Position numbers and translations under genes: made by a program
In this document: piece by piece, positions 1-10,800 of the stretch
Numbering within the stretch: the stretch's first letter is position 1
How the letters are laid out: the number at the start of each line of letters is the position of its first letter
Source of the DNA: Martensiomyces pterosporus
Taxonomy: Eukaryota > Kickxellomycota > Kickxellomycetes > Kickxellales > Kickxellaceae
NCBI GenBank assembly: GCA_025201845.1
Contig: MU603944.1
Span: forward strand, 1 to 64,000
Length of the DNA: 64,000 nt
Direction: 5' to 3'
The notes under the pieces: model-generated
The model's database searches: none
Told to the model about the DNA's origin: nothing
Seen by the model: only the letters and a program-made list of their open reading frames with translations

Positions 1-1918
1 CAGTCCTCACAACCCACACCTGCAACTCCTCTCATTTCTCTCAGAACATAGTGTGCCCCAAGCGCTGCAGAAGCCACGCACATGGGAACTGGATGCCAAA
101 AATTGCAATAGACGCTTTCAAAGCGCGCCACTGCCACGGAGATATTTAGTAAAAGGCGAAATATCTATACGCGCAATAGCAATGGCGCAGCGCCAATGGG
201 TGATTCCTGCAGTGGCGCCCAACCACCCGCCCTTTATACCAGCAGTCCTGCTGGCCAGTGTTTCTGAAGCTATGGGTTTCTGAATGCGCCATGCCAAGCA
301 TGCCAGGCGATCGCTGCTCCCAAGAACCTGGCCTGCTGCCTGCTCCCACACACCGCGGCCCGCCCCTGGCAGAGGAGTAGAACAGGCACCTTCACCCGTG
401 CATCGACGGAGGACTGCCGGTGAGTGGCCGTGGTGCCAAGCCAGCGGGTTTCCGGCGACACCGCCGGTCGCTGCTCCAACACCCACGCCCACCCTGTCGA
501 GCCTGCCCGCTTCTCTATGGCCATGGTAGCACCACAGTGCAGAGCCGCCTGTATAATTAGAACAGTGTGAGGAAGCGTGCGCGGATCAGATGCTTGGTGT
601 TGCTACTGTGGCCGTGTGAGCTGAGGTCTGCTCGGCTCTCACCACAGCCGCCAGTGCTTGCTGTTCTGCTCTCCCCTCCCCTTTCTTTTGCTCCTATTAC
701 TACTCTACCTTTCAGGCTTCTATTTGTATCGCGTCCCTCTCTTTATATAGTCTCGCTCTAGCCTTGGCCAGAAACATTAAGCAGTCTGCCTGGTTGTGAA
801 TCAGCAAGCACAGAAAGACCACAGTCCGACTCGCACCTTGTGCTTACCTGAGCCCTTCACCTCTCTAATACCTTGTGCACGAGGCCTATTACTTGGCTGC
901 CGTAATTCGGAAGCAGCATAGAATTCGAACCTTTTAGTTATTAGGTCGCCTCACAGCCAGCTTACAGCCACAGCTCGCTGCCTTTCCGACAGCACAGGCC
1001 ACACAGAGGTACAGAGAATGAACGCTTTCCTAGCTTCTGCTTCATCCATCTGCATCACAACCACAACCACCACCACCACAGCCCTTTTCTTGCTCTGGCA
1101 TCATCGTCGCCATCTTGTGTGCAGGAGGGGTGCCAGCGCATTTGCTGTGCGGATAGGATTGTAGCCCCTACTATCCAACTTGGCAGAAAGCAGTAGTGCT
1201 ACGCTTTTTCGCATCGCCAGAGAAGAGAGTAGGAAGGGAGGCGGGACTTGGCTCGGCTGGTGCCGCTGATGCTTTGTTTGATATGAGCGTGGCTAACAAC
1301 CCTACGCAAAAATACACCACACGGCACCACAGCTTTGCTCAAACAATAGCGAAGGCAGCCAGCGCAGAATGCAGAATAGATTAAAATGGAGCCCGCCAGC
1401 CCTGGCCCAAGCTGAAAGGAAGCATCGCAACAGCTGCTGTGTGCGCGTTTTATTTTGCAAAAGAGCACCCCCGCTGCACTCATATTCCACACAGCGCTAT
1501 TGTTATTCCAGTCCTTTGCGCTCGCAAGACAGCTGGGAGTTGCTTGCGTAGAACGTCGCTAATATATATTGCGTGTGAAGCGACTCGGTAGCAGCGGCAG
1601 CTGAAAAAGGGCGCCAGTCCGCTCGGGGCTCGCCTTTCCCTTTTCTGGTTCTCTGCCCTTCTATCGCTTAATCCTTTTTGGTGCACTCTCGTAGCCTGAT
1701 TCCCTCAGCTCACCACCATACCGTCTCTTGCCGTGGGCCTGTTTTGCAAATAGCTTGGCTCTAAACCACACGCAACCCAACTGCGGCTGTGTTCCCTTTT
1801 CTTCTCTTCATATTCGGATAGGTCGTCTATATTCTTTCTCCCCTTTTGCTCTTATTCTTCTTCAAACTCTTATCTCTCCGGGGTGTCGATATCCACTACT
1901 AGGGCTTCTATACAGCAA
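1..1918. other. Intergenic region and presumed promoter/leader of LARP1
   Basis: No convincing coding region is present. The short open frames on either strand have no recognisable domain and no splice partners. Visible elements are a CCAAT pentamer at 193-197, AT-rich TATA-like stretches at 552-557 and 742-749, a CAC/CAA-rich run near 1054-1080, and a pyrimidine-rich stretch in the last 150 bases before the ATG at 1919. The stretch is long for this gene-dense window. It could hold an untranslated first exon or the end of a neighbouring gene to the left, but I cannot show either. Confidence 0.5.
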
Positions 1919-4900
1919 ATGTCTCCGTCTACCGCTACTCCTGCGACAGATACAGCTGTTGGCAAGCCATCTGCTGCCGAGCAGCAAGACCAGCAGCAGC
2001 AGCAGCAAGACCAGCAGCAAGACCAGCAGCAGCAGCAGCCCAGCAACAACGAAGCCACGGCCGCTGGCGCTGCTCCGGCCAACGCGTGGAAGGTTCCCGA
2101 CCAAGGCGCCTCTAGCGACAGTAAGTTCAGCACTATTCCCGCCTGTGCAAAACCTTTTCTGCTCCTATTGCTACCAGCAACCCTGGCTTTCTATTTGGCT
2201 TTCCAGCACGCGAAGAATATGTGTATTGGGCCCAGGTCTGATCGCATTGGAACTGGCGGCAAAAAGTGTTTTTGCGGGTGTGCTCCCCTGTGTGACGCGA
2301 AGGCCAGTGAGTGCGCTGTATGTTCTCTGCTCTTCGCCGGGCGGGCTTCAGGGCTGCTCTCCAATCAACCTGCACACGCACGCTATATGATGGCCAATCT
2401 CCATACCCCCTGTCTTGCTTATGCCCATGCTGCCATCCGCCCCCTGCCCTCGCCCTGTGCACCCATCAGCAGGCAGGAAAGGCGAAAAAATTTGTTTGCC
2501 CATATGATGGCCGTATTCCTCCTGCCGGTGCGCTCTTGTGCTCGCATCTCTTGTCGCCTCCCGCCGCCACCGCTACCACCTGATCTGGCCAAATAGGCCG
2601 ATCTAAAAGCGGCCCCCAGGCCTTTCTTCCGCCGCTATCTGTGCTGACTAAACGTGAGCTGCTGGTGCTGGGTCGAGCCACAGCCACGCGATGTCTATTG
2701 AGTGAATAGCAGTCCATGCTACAGTAAAGGCAGCGGACACAAAGATGAAAAATAGACACAATGCAGCCGATTCCACCACATTGTGTGCTGAATATCTATT
2801 TTGGCCGATGCTCTGTTCCGTAGCTACTGCCAAGGCTTCTGTCGCGGATCCGGCCAACTGGCCTGACCCTGCCACTGCTGCGTCCGAGAGCACCCTGCAC
2901 CCTCAGGCTGCTGCAAAGAAGGCAGCTGGAGGAAAGGGCAAGGGCAAGTGGTCGCCGCTCGACACTGATATCCAGTACACCAAGCCCAAGAGCGCCACGT
3001 CCGCGTCTTCCGCTCAGCGCCAAACAAAGCACCAGTCGAATAGCCGCAGTGCCAATAGCGGCGCTGCCAACGACAGCTCCAATGCCGGTCAGCAGCAGCA
3101 GGGCAGCGCCGACAAGCAGTCTGCCGCTCCCAAGGGCGATGCCCATGCTGGCGACGAGAGCGCTAAGCAGCCAAAGAGCGCCAGTGCTAACAGCAACAAG
3201 CAGTCGCAGTCGGAAGGCTCTCACAACAACCAGCATCACCACCAGAGCCAAAACCAAAACCGGAGCCAGAGGTCGTCTGGACGTGGTCGCGGCCGCGGCC
3301 GTGGCCAGGGCAACCACAGCAACCAAGGTCGCCGATCGGGCCATCGCTCGGCTGGCCACGCTCCTAGCCACTACCAGGGCAAGGGCAACGTACAGCCTGG
3401 CAGCTTCGCACCCGTCCCGCTTCCCCAGCCGGTTCTTGGCGACGAGAAGTCGATAAAGGACTTTGTTAGGGCGCAGGTCGAGTACTACTTTAGCGTCGAG
3501 AACCTGTGCAAGGATATTTTCTTCCGCACGCAAATGGACCCTGACGGCTACGTCCCGCTGACGCTGATCGGGGGATTCAACCGCTTGAAGGCCGTGACCA
3601 CGGACCTGGAGGTTATCTGCGACGCGCTCGAGGTATCGGAGAGGGTTGAGCTCAACGAGGCTCGCGATCGCGTCCGTAAGCGCGGCGACTGGGCCACCTG
3701 GCTCTTCCCCAAGCAGGAGGTTGTCCAGCAGCAAAGGAAGCAGAATGACGCCCTTAAAAGTGAGTGACTCCCCTCCCCTCCCCTCTTATTACACATACGC
3801 CATCTGTCTATCTCACAACCCCTTGCCCCTCGCTTCTCACATCTCGCCTCTCTTACTCGCTCTGTCGCACTTGCCTCGTGCGCACCACAAAGCTCGCATA
3901 GCTCTATAAATGCGTGCTCCAAAAATGCCTCCTCGCAAAGCATACTCCGCCCCCCTCCGCTCTCCTGCGCAGCTCTGCCGCCGACTTCTGCATTGCCCGA
4001 TCCCCCTGCCGTCTTTGGGGTCTATCTACTTGAGCGCCGGCCTCATCATAGAGAAAGGCTGGGCCCTTTTGGATATGGTGGTGGTGGAGCAGAGCTTGCA
4101 GCGCCCACTCTGCCGCAGCGGTACGGTGTGCTGTGTGCCGCGTTACGCCTTGCACGTGCTGTTCCAGCCCGCTCGCTCCATTTCATGCATCTCTCGTTTT
4201 CCGTATCCTCTTCGACAGGCAGCAGCGGGCAAAGGGCCGAAGGCAGCAGCGGCCACTCCTGTCTGGGCTTCCCTGCGCTTGCCTGTGCAGCCTCCTCGTT
4301 CACTTGCTGTGCGCCGCCGGCACTAGCCATCTCATACATGCATACACCCATGCATATATCCACACATACACACGTCCGTACACACACATCCAAAACTGGC
4401 ATGCTCCTCTGTGATCCTTGCTGCCACTCCCCTCCATTTCCTATGCAATTTTCCCTTGCTACCACCACCTACACTGGCCACTATTGCCTGTGTTGCAAAG
4501 AATTCGTCACCACCCACTTCATTTCTATTTATGTGTATATATACGCATTTACTGCTCAATAAATGCAAATGCTGCGCCTTCTCCTGTGCACCGCGCGCAT
4601 AAATCCCAACTCCCCTCCCTCCACTCTGCTCCACTCACGTGTGAAATGTGCCATGTTACTGCACACCACTTCAACGTGCGGCGTTGCAATGGCCAGCTCT
4701 ACGCCTGCTGCATAAAGGGACGGCCGATGTGGAAGTGTCTTTGAAGTCGGCGCGCATGATCACCACTAATCCCACCCCAACCTGCCTCTGGCTGGCTTGT
4801 CCACGTGAAATCTGCGCTCCCTAAACACCGATTCCCCCTTTTGCTGCACGTGCTTATTTTAGAGGACACTGCTGCCACGTCGAGCGCAGAGGGCGGCAGC

Positions 4901-6622
4901 ACACGGCTGCCTCCTACCCAGCCCATGCTTCCAGGCATCGCTGTCCTGCCACCTACTTCTGCCGGATGGACTGCAGTCTCTGGGCGCATCTCTTCCACCC
5001 GCCATCCTGGCAGCATCGGCCAGCCACTGTCTTCCCACCAGCCTGCCACTATTGGGGGCAGCTACGACGACGACGACGACATGTTCCAGCTCGACGAGGA
5101 GCTTGACAGCAGGAACCGCAAGGAGCGCCGCAACACCGGACACCGCTCTGTGAGCCGCTCTGCTCGCCGCGCGTCGACCAGATACGACAACGACGACTTC
5201 AGCCAAGACGAGGGCAGCGACTGGTACTCGGGCGACGAAGGCGACGACGATGTCGATGAGGAGACGATCGCGCGCCTGCTGATTGTCACGCAGAAGCGTA
5301 CCCGTGACCGCACGCACTACCAGTACGAGCGCAAGTCGGTGCAGGACGATCTGGCGGACATTATCAACGAGGGCCTGAAGAACTACGAGCGGGACCTCCG
5401 GCTGAAGCAGCGCCAGGAGAGGCAGAGCAACGTCAAGGTCAGCACTGTTGGCCAGGACGAGTTTGCCAGGATGCACGAGGACAGGTCGAGCGGTGCTGCT
5501 CTTGGCGGCGTTGGGTCGCCCGGTGCTGCTGGGTCGTTCTCGACTCTTGATGTTGCTGAGCAGATCCAGCGCGAGGTTGAGCAGGCTGAGCGCTCGCGCG
5601 CCATCCCCGTTGGCGATAGTGGCAAGCAGCGCGGCGGAAAGCGCAAGGACCGCCGCCTGGCTCCCCGGTTCATCCCCATCCGTGGCGCCGAAGACGCTGC
5701 AGCTGCCACAGCCAACAAGCATCAGCAGCAGCAGCAGCAGCAACCCGGGAGCGCCAGCTCGTATGGAAAGAGCCCGATGTTTGGACCCGGAAATGGACCC
5801 AGGTTCCCTCGCAAGTACCGCGACACTCGCAAGTACCAGGCACAGACCCCCGTTGGGTGGCTGGTTGGAACGCAGCCATACACGGCAGCCGAGGCCGAGA
5901 TGTCCAAGTCCCTTGACCGCGTGTCGGGCAGCAGCTTTGGAGCCAGCAGCTTTGGAGCCGGCAGCTATCTTGAGCAGCACATGGCTGAAAGCGTTGGATC
6001 GCAGCACTCGCTATCGGCCCACCACGAGCACCCGTCGCACGAGCTTTTGCGCGAGAACGGATTCGTGCAGCACAAGTACTACAGATACCACGCCAAGGCG
6101 CTGAAGGAGCGCAAGCGCCTGGGTGTCGGACAGTCGCAGGAGATGAACACGCTGTTCCGGTTCTGGTCGCACTTTATGCGCGACTCGTTCAACAAGAAGA
6201 TGTACTCGGAGTTCAAGCGCCTGGCGCTCGAGGATGCCAAGAGCAACTACCGGTATGGCATCGAGTGCATCTTCAGGTTCTACTCGTATGGACTCGAGAA
6301 GAAGTTCCGCAAGGAGATCTTTGACGACTTCCAGGAGCTGACCAAGTGGGATGTCGACCAAGGCGAGCTGTATGGGCTGGAGAAGTTCTGGGCGTACCTG
6401 TACTACCGCAAGGACAAGAGCACCAGGGTGCTGGCTGTGGACTCGGAGCTGCAGAAGAGGCTGGAGCAGTTCAAGACTGCTGACGATTTCAAAAAGGCCA
6501 ACAAGGAGAGGCGCAACTCGCTGGCTGGCGGGATCGGCGGGCCTCAGGAGAGCGCCTCGGTGCAGGCGCTGAACAACCAAAAGGCGCTGGCCGATGCCGA
6601 GCAGGTCGTTCCTTCGCAGTGA
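1919..6622 (+). CDS. LARP1: LARP1-type La-related protein with La motif and C-terminal DM15 region
   Basis: Three exons: 1919-2120, 2824-3759 and 4863-6622. Phases match at both junctions, giving 965 residues. The start is the first in-frame ATG, followed by a Gln-rich stretch (about 20-42). Exon 2 encodes a disordered region with an RG-rich patch, then an HTH La motif (about 315-375) with the hallmark segments [19 protein letters not shown] and DPDGYVPL. Exon 3 carries an acidic region, then about residues 769-925 a DM15 region with [28 protein letters not shown] and NKKMYSEF, very close to animal LARP1. In animals DM15 binds the m7G cap and first bases of 5'TOP mRNAs downstream of TORC1, and the La motif binds RNA or poly(A)-binding protein. 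Acting in the cytoplasm on translation and mRNA stability is inferred from the family. Yeast Sro9/Slf1 lack DM15, so this is the animal-like architecture. Both introns are long (703 and 1,103 bases). Confidence 0.93.
2121..2823 (+). other. LARP1 intron 1 (703 bases)
   Basis: The donor GTAAGT is at 2121 and the acceptor TTCCGTAG ends at 2823. Joining restores an uninterrupted frame, while other nearby AG dinucleotides fail the phase test. Two near-identical ATATGATGGCC segments occur at about 2386 and 2502. The second sits inside a weak box C/D snoRNA-like arrangement (2495-2593), reported under findings. No coding exon is evident inside. Confidence 0.75.
3760..4862 (+). other. LARP1 intron 2 (1,103 bases)
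   Basis: The donor GTGAGT is at 3760 and the acceptor TTATTTTAG ends at 4862, with a CTAAAC branch-point-like hexamer about 30 bases upstream. Both ends are in compatible phase (1/1). Just after the donor lies a C-rich run of CCCCT units (3769-3784). A CA/ATA-rich stretch covers about 4330-4390, and a TATATA-type patch lies near 4535. No exon with a recognisable domain was found inside. Confidence 0.75.
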
Positions 6623-7862
6623 TCGCAGGTTGTCCAGGAGTGCTCCCTCATAAAAAAAAAAGTCGCATTGGCGGTGCGTTTTCCGCTTATTACTTTATAC
6701 ATTTTCTTTGCTCACTTTCGCTCTATAGTTACTATTTGCTTTTTCTCTTGCCCAACTCGACCTTATCAAAACCCTTTCTGCGTTCTTCAATGAGCCTTTG
6801 TGCGTTGCCAGCAAGCCCAGCGTCGCACCAAGGCGCGTTGCCAGGTTGCTGGGGGGAGGTGCTGAGCTGCAAAGCGCAGGCGCCCCTCCCCATGTGGAAC
6901 ACGAGGTGGACATGGTGTTCGCATATGCCTGCATATGGACGCAGGCACATCGCTTCTGGGCAGCACGGTGACGTCGTAGAACGCCCGCAGGAAACGCCTC
7001 CTGTCTCGCCTGTGCACGGAGTGTTGGGCAGACGCCTGGAGCGAAAGGGCAGTGGGGTGCCATTGGTGCGCGGGCGAGAAAGAGGAACCGAAGCATATGG
7101 CCGTGCTCAATGTATCTCTTGCTGCCTTTGTTCAGTGGCATCAGTGAGCCAGCAGCTGAGCTCTTTTTTTTGCTGTGGATCTTTGCTGGTGTTTCCGCCA
7201 CGGCCAGGCAGCCAGAGGCGCTGCTTGTGGTCCAAACCGTTCCGCCGCTTTATTTTTAGCCCGAGGTGATAGGCGGCTGGCGGTCCCAGTCTTGAACTCG
7301 GCGAGCCTTTCTGCCGCCCAGGACGATCTTTGAAAAGGTCCGAGGCACAGCATCAAGAACAGCAGACACCCCCGGTTGTCTTGGTCGACAAACGGCGAAT
7401 GAATGAGGTGGTGCGGTGGTGGCAGCGCCTGGCTGTTTGTAGTGGATTGACATCTACTTCCTCTTCCTCTGCATTGACAACAAGGATAATATTGTTATTG
7501 TCGTCTCTGCTCTATTGTTGTTTTGTGCTTCCTCGCTCTGGCCTTGTCTTGGGTGGCATTCTAGTGAAACCTGCGTGTTCTACCCCCTTTCACAGCCATT
7601 TTAGCCGCCCTTTAGCTCGCACAGCTGTTGCGCTCTTTTGTTGGTTTCGGATTCAAGCACGTCTCCTTTCCTTTTATTTGTCCTGTCCTGTCCTTTTCTC
7701 CTTTAACAGCGCCTCTGCTCTAATTTCCACACCTTTTCCACACCTCTTAGCAGCAACCCTTTTGAAGCCGCACATTTCTCTCCCTCCCTTACCTTGTAAT
7801 CACGCTTTAGCCTTCCCTCTTACTTTGGCGCCTGTTTCCCTCTCTTTTTCCTTTGCCGAAGC
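6623..7862. other. Intergenic region between LARP1 and the Sec7 gene
   Basis: No gene is recognisable. An A-run (about 6651-6661) follows the LARP1 stop and may lie in its 3' UTR. The last 220 bases before the ATG at 7863 are strongly pyrimidine-rich, including a TGTCC/TCCTG tandem near 7678-7695, as seen upstream of other start codons in this window. Confidence 0.5.
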
Positions 7863-10800
7863 ATGGGCGATAACAGCAGCTCGGACAATGGCCACCCGGC
7901 GGCTGGCGGCCATCCGGGGCATGTAAATTCGCCCTTGCGAATCTTTACGCGGTCCAACAGCGCAGACCACTACCAGCAGCAGCGGCTGCGAGAGGACATG
8001 TCGCCGCGTCCGCGCGACCCGCGCGACCAGCAAACAGCCACCAATACGCTCCTCAGCAGTGCGTTCTCGCGGCCTTATGGCAGCGATGGGGGCGAGCTAG
8101 GCAAGAGGTCGGCGTCTGCCTCCGCTGTGGGGCAGCAGCTTACCGGGGCGGCAGTGGGGGGTGGTGGGGCGTCGGTGCGTGTGCCCAGAAAGCCCGCAAA
8201 GTTCGTTCCCCGTGTCGGCCGCAATGGCACTCAGTACCACCCCCTGCCCAGCTACTGGCGCGACGCAGAGACCGGGTCGTTGTCGAGTCCGACCAATTCC
8301 AGCGGGCTGGCATCGCCGGTTACGCCCGAGAGCGTGCTGGGCGAGGAGGCTGGCAGCGGACCCAGGAGCCTGCCTCACCAGCCTAACTCGCCGCTGGCCA
8401 TTGAGACGTCCAGGTCGTTCCAGAGCTCGAGAGACTACCAGCAGCAGCAGCAGGCGAGGGCGGCTAGGCAGGCGGTGGCTGTGGGGCAGAGCCCGGTGGT
8501 TAGCCCAAGAATCCAGGTGGGCATGCTGAAAGATGCGTTTGACTCGGCCTCGAGCTTGGAGTGGCAGAACGACAGGCCAGGGTCCACGTACTCGTACCAG
8601 AGCATCGACCAGCCGCTGCAGCCACCAGTGCAGGGGCAGAGCGAAATCCAGGCGGAGTCGCCGGTGGATGTTCCTGCACATGGCGGTCGGTTCCCGCCTG
8701 CGCTGAGTTCGATGGCGGTCAGACCTGGTGGCACGAGAGGCGGGCTCGGTTTGCAGCAACACCAGCACCAGCAGCACCAGCAGAGCAGGCACCATGCATC
8801 GGCGTCTACTTCGTCCTCGCATTACTCGTATATTGTCAACTCCCCGCCAGCCAGAGGCGCATCGCCGTTGAGCGCCAGCTCTACTGCACAGAGCCCTCCC
8901 GTCTCCAACAGCGTTCCGCTTTCGGAGGTTGCATCAGCTACTGCTACTCCTCCTCTTCCTCAGGCCACTTCGACGCCTAATGGCGAAGGCGGTGGTGGAG
9001 CGCAGGGAGAGGACATTGTACGCAGGTATTTTTCGCACCAGCACCAAAGGCGTGTTGTCACTGCCGGCAGCAGCGTCAGCCGCGGTGTTGCTTCTCAGGA
9101 CCTCCTTGCGCCTTCGGCTGCCCCGCCTTCAGCCACGCAGCAGCACGCTGTTGTCGAGCAGAAGCTGCTGGAGGTCGTTGAGCAGGCCAGCAGCAATGAG
9201 GGGGAGCACACACAGGCAATTGGCGGCTATCGCCGCGCCCTGTCGTCGGGCGACCTTCCGGGGCTCGAGGAGGAGGAGGAGGGCAGCCTCCAGAGCTACA
9301 TCACCGGCGGTCCCGCCGGGAGCAAGAGCTTTCTGGCACCCGATTTGGTAGAGTCGCCACTGGAGGCGCTTGTGCGAAGGCTCACCATCGAGCTGTTCCA
9401 ACTCTACGTGAACGAGGACCGCAGAAAAGCGGGAATCCAGAAGCGGCAAGCGAAGAGGCCCGGTGATCAGCAGCAGCTAATGGAGCTGGATCGGCAGCGA
9501 AAAGGATCGCTGGCCAGTCTCGGTGGCGACGGCGATGCGAGTGGCGGGAAAGGGGATGATCCTCGTTTGGATGATGGTTCGGTCTACATCCAGCAGTTCC
9601 GCCTGGGCCCCAGTCTGAGGTCTGGATCGACGACGCCGGCTGTAACCATGGATGGGTACTTTGTGCCCCAGAAGCATGCGGCTGGTGAGGGCGCGGGTGG
9701 GCCAAAGCCCCGCCCCCGGCATCGTCTGGTGCAGAGAACGTGGATGGAGGAGGCACTGATTAAGGCCAGGCGCGTGTCAACCATCGACGAGCACGCAGAG
9801 GAGTCAATCTTGCAGGGGCTTGACCGGGCTATCGCCGCTCGTGCTGCTGGATCGCCGCTGTTGCTCCCGCCTGTGCCAGCGGCCTCAGATGCCTCGGCCA
9901 GCTCGTCGCCGCCGGGGAATGAGGATTTGGCACAGTTTAGTGCAGCGGATGGCGCGCAGTCGCAGAGGGGTGCGCAGAAGAGCCATGTGTCTGCGGGCAG
10001 AGGCATGCAGAGCAGCTCTGGGCCTTCAGGCTTGGCTATTCACACGCGAGGTGTCAGTCTGGGTGCTAGCCAGCCGCAGCAGGCGGGTCCTGGGAGAACG
10101 CGCCCGCGCCCAAAGCTTGATCTGGCTAAGCTGAGCGAAGAGCCGTTCGGCTCGGCATCCGATCCACGCACGCAAGAGGTCATCAGCGAGCTGGCCAACG
10201 ACCGCCACCCAAAGTCCCCCAGAGGGTACTACAGAGCACGCGACCCGGCAGCCCCGCATAGAAAGCAGCTGCCGGTGGACAAGCGCAGCAAGGAGCGGCT
10301 GCTCAACATTTCGCCGGCCAGAGCATCGCTGCTTCGTGCTGTCGGCCGCAGACAGAGCATTCGGCTGCAGCCAGGCAAGGGCCAGATTGTGGTCGCCGAG
10401 ACGCAGCTGGGACCACGCTCGTCGTCGGGCGCCATTGGGGCGGGCGCGCTGGGCGATGCCAACAGCAGCAGAGCCTCGGCGCCAGTGACGCTGGAGCCTG
10501 ATGCTGTGGCCCGTGCTAAGAGGTCCAATTCCCTGCCTGGTCTGATGCAGGTGCCGGAGACCAAGGAGGTGTCGTACCAGGAGCTGCAGAAGAAGGCGGC
10601 GCGGAATGTGGAGCTCAAGAAGGCGCTGAGGTCGCGTGCACGCGTGGTGCATCGCGCGGAGCGAATGGTGCTGGGCGGGTCCCTGCCGCCCGGGTCGCGC
10701 GCCGACGACAGTGCCCCTGCCGGTGGTCGCCGCCGCCATGCACATAAGCGGGCGGGCAGTCGCGCGGACATGGACATGCAGCTGATCAAGGTCGAGCTGC

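Noticed and set aside
920..945. A tRNA B-box-like GGTTCGAATTC on the - strand
   Set aside because: The flanking bases do not form a T stem (AAAGG against TCTAT), and no A box or acceptor stem is found at the right distance.
2796..3734. A 312-codon Leu/Ala-rich - strand frame inside LARP1
   Set aside because: Shadow of the low-complexity Ala/Ser/Gln region of LARP1 exon 2.
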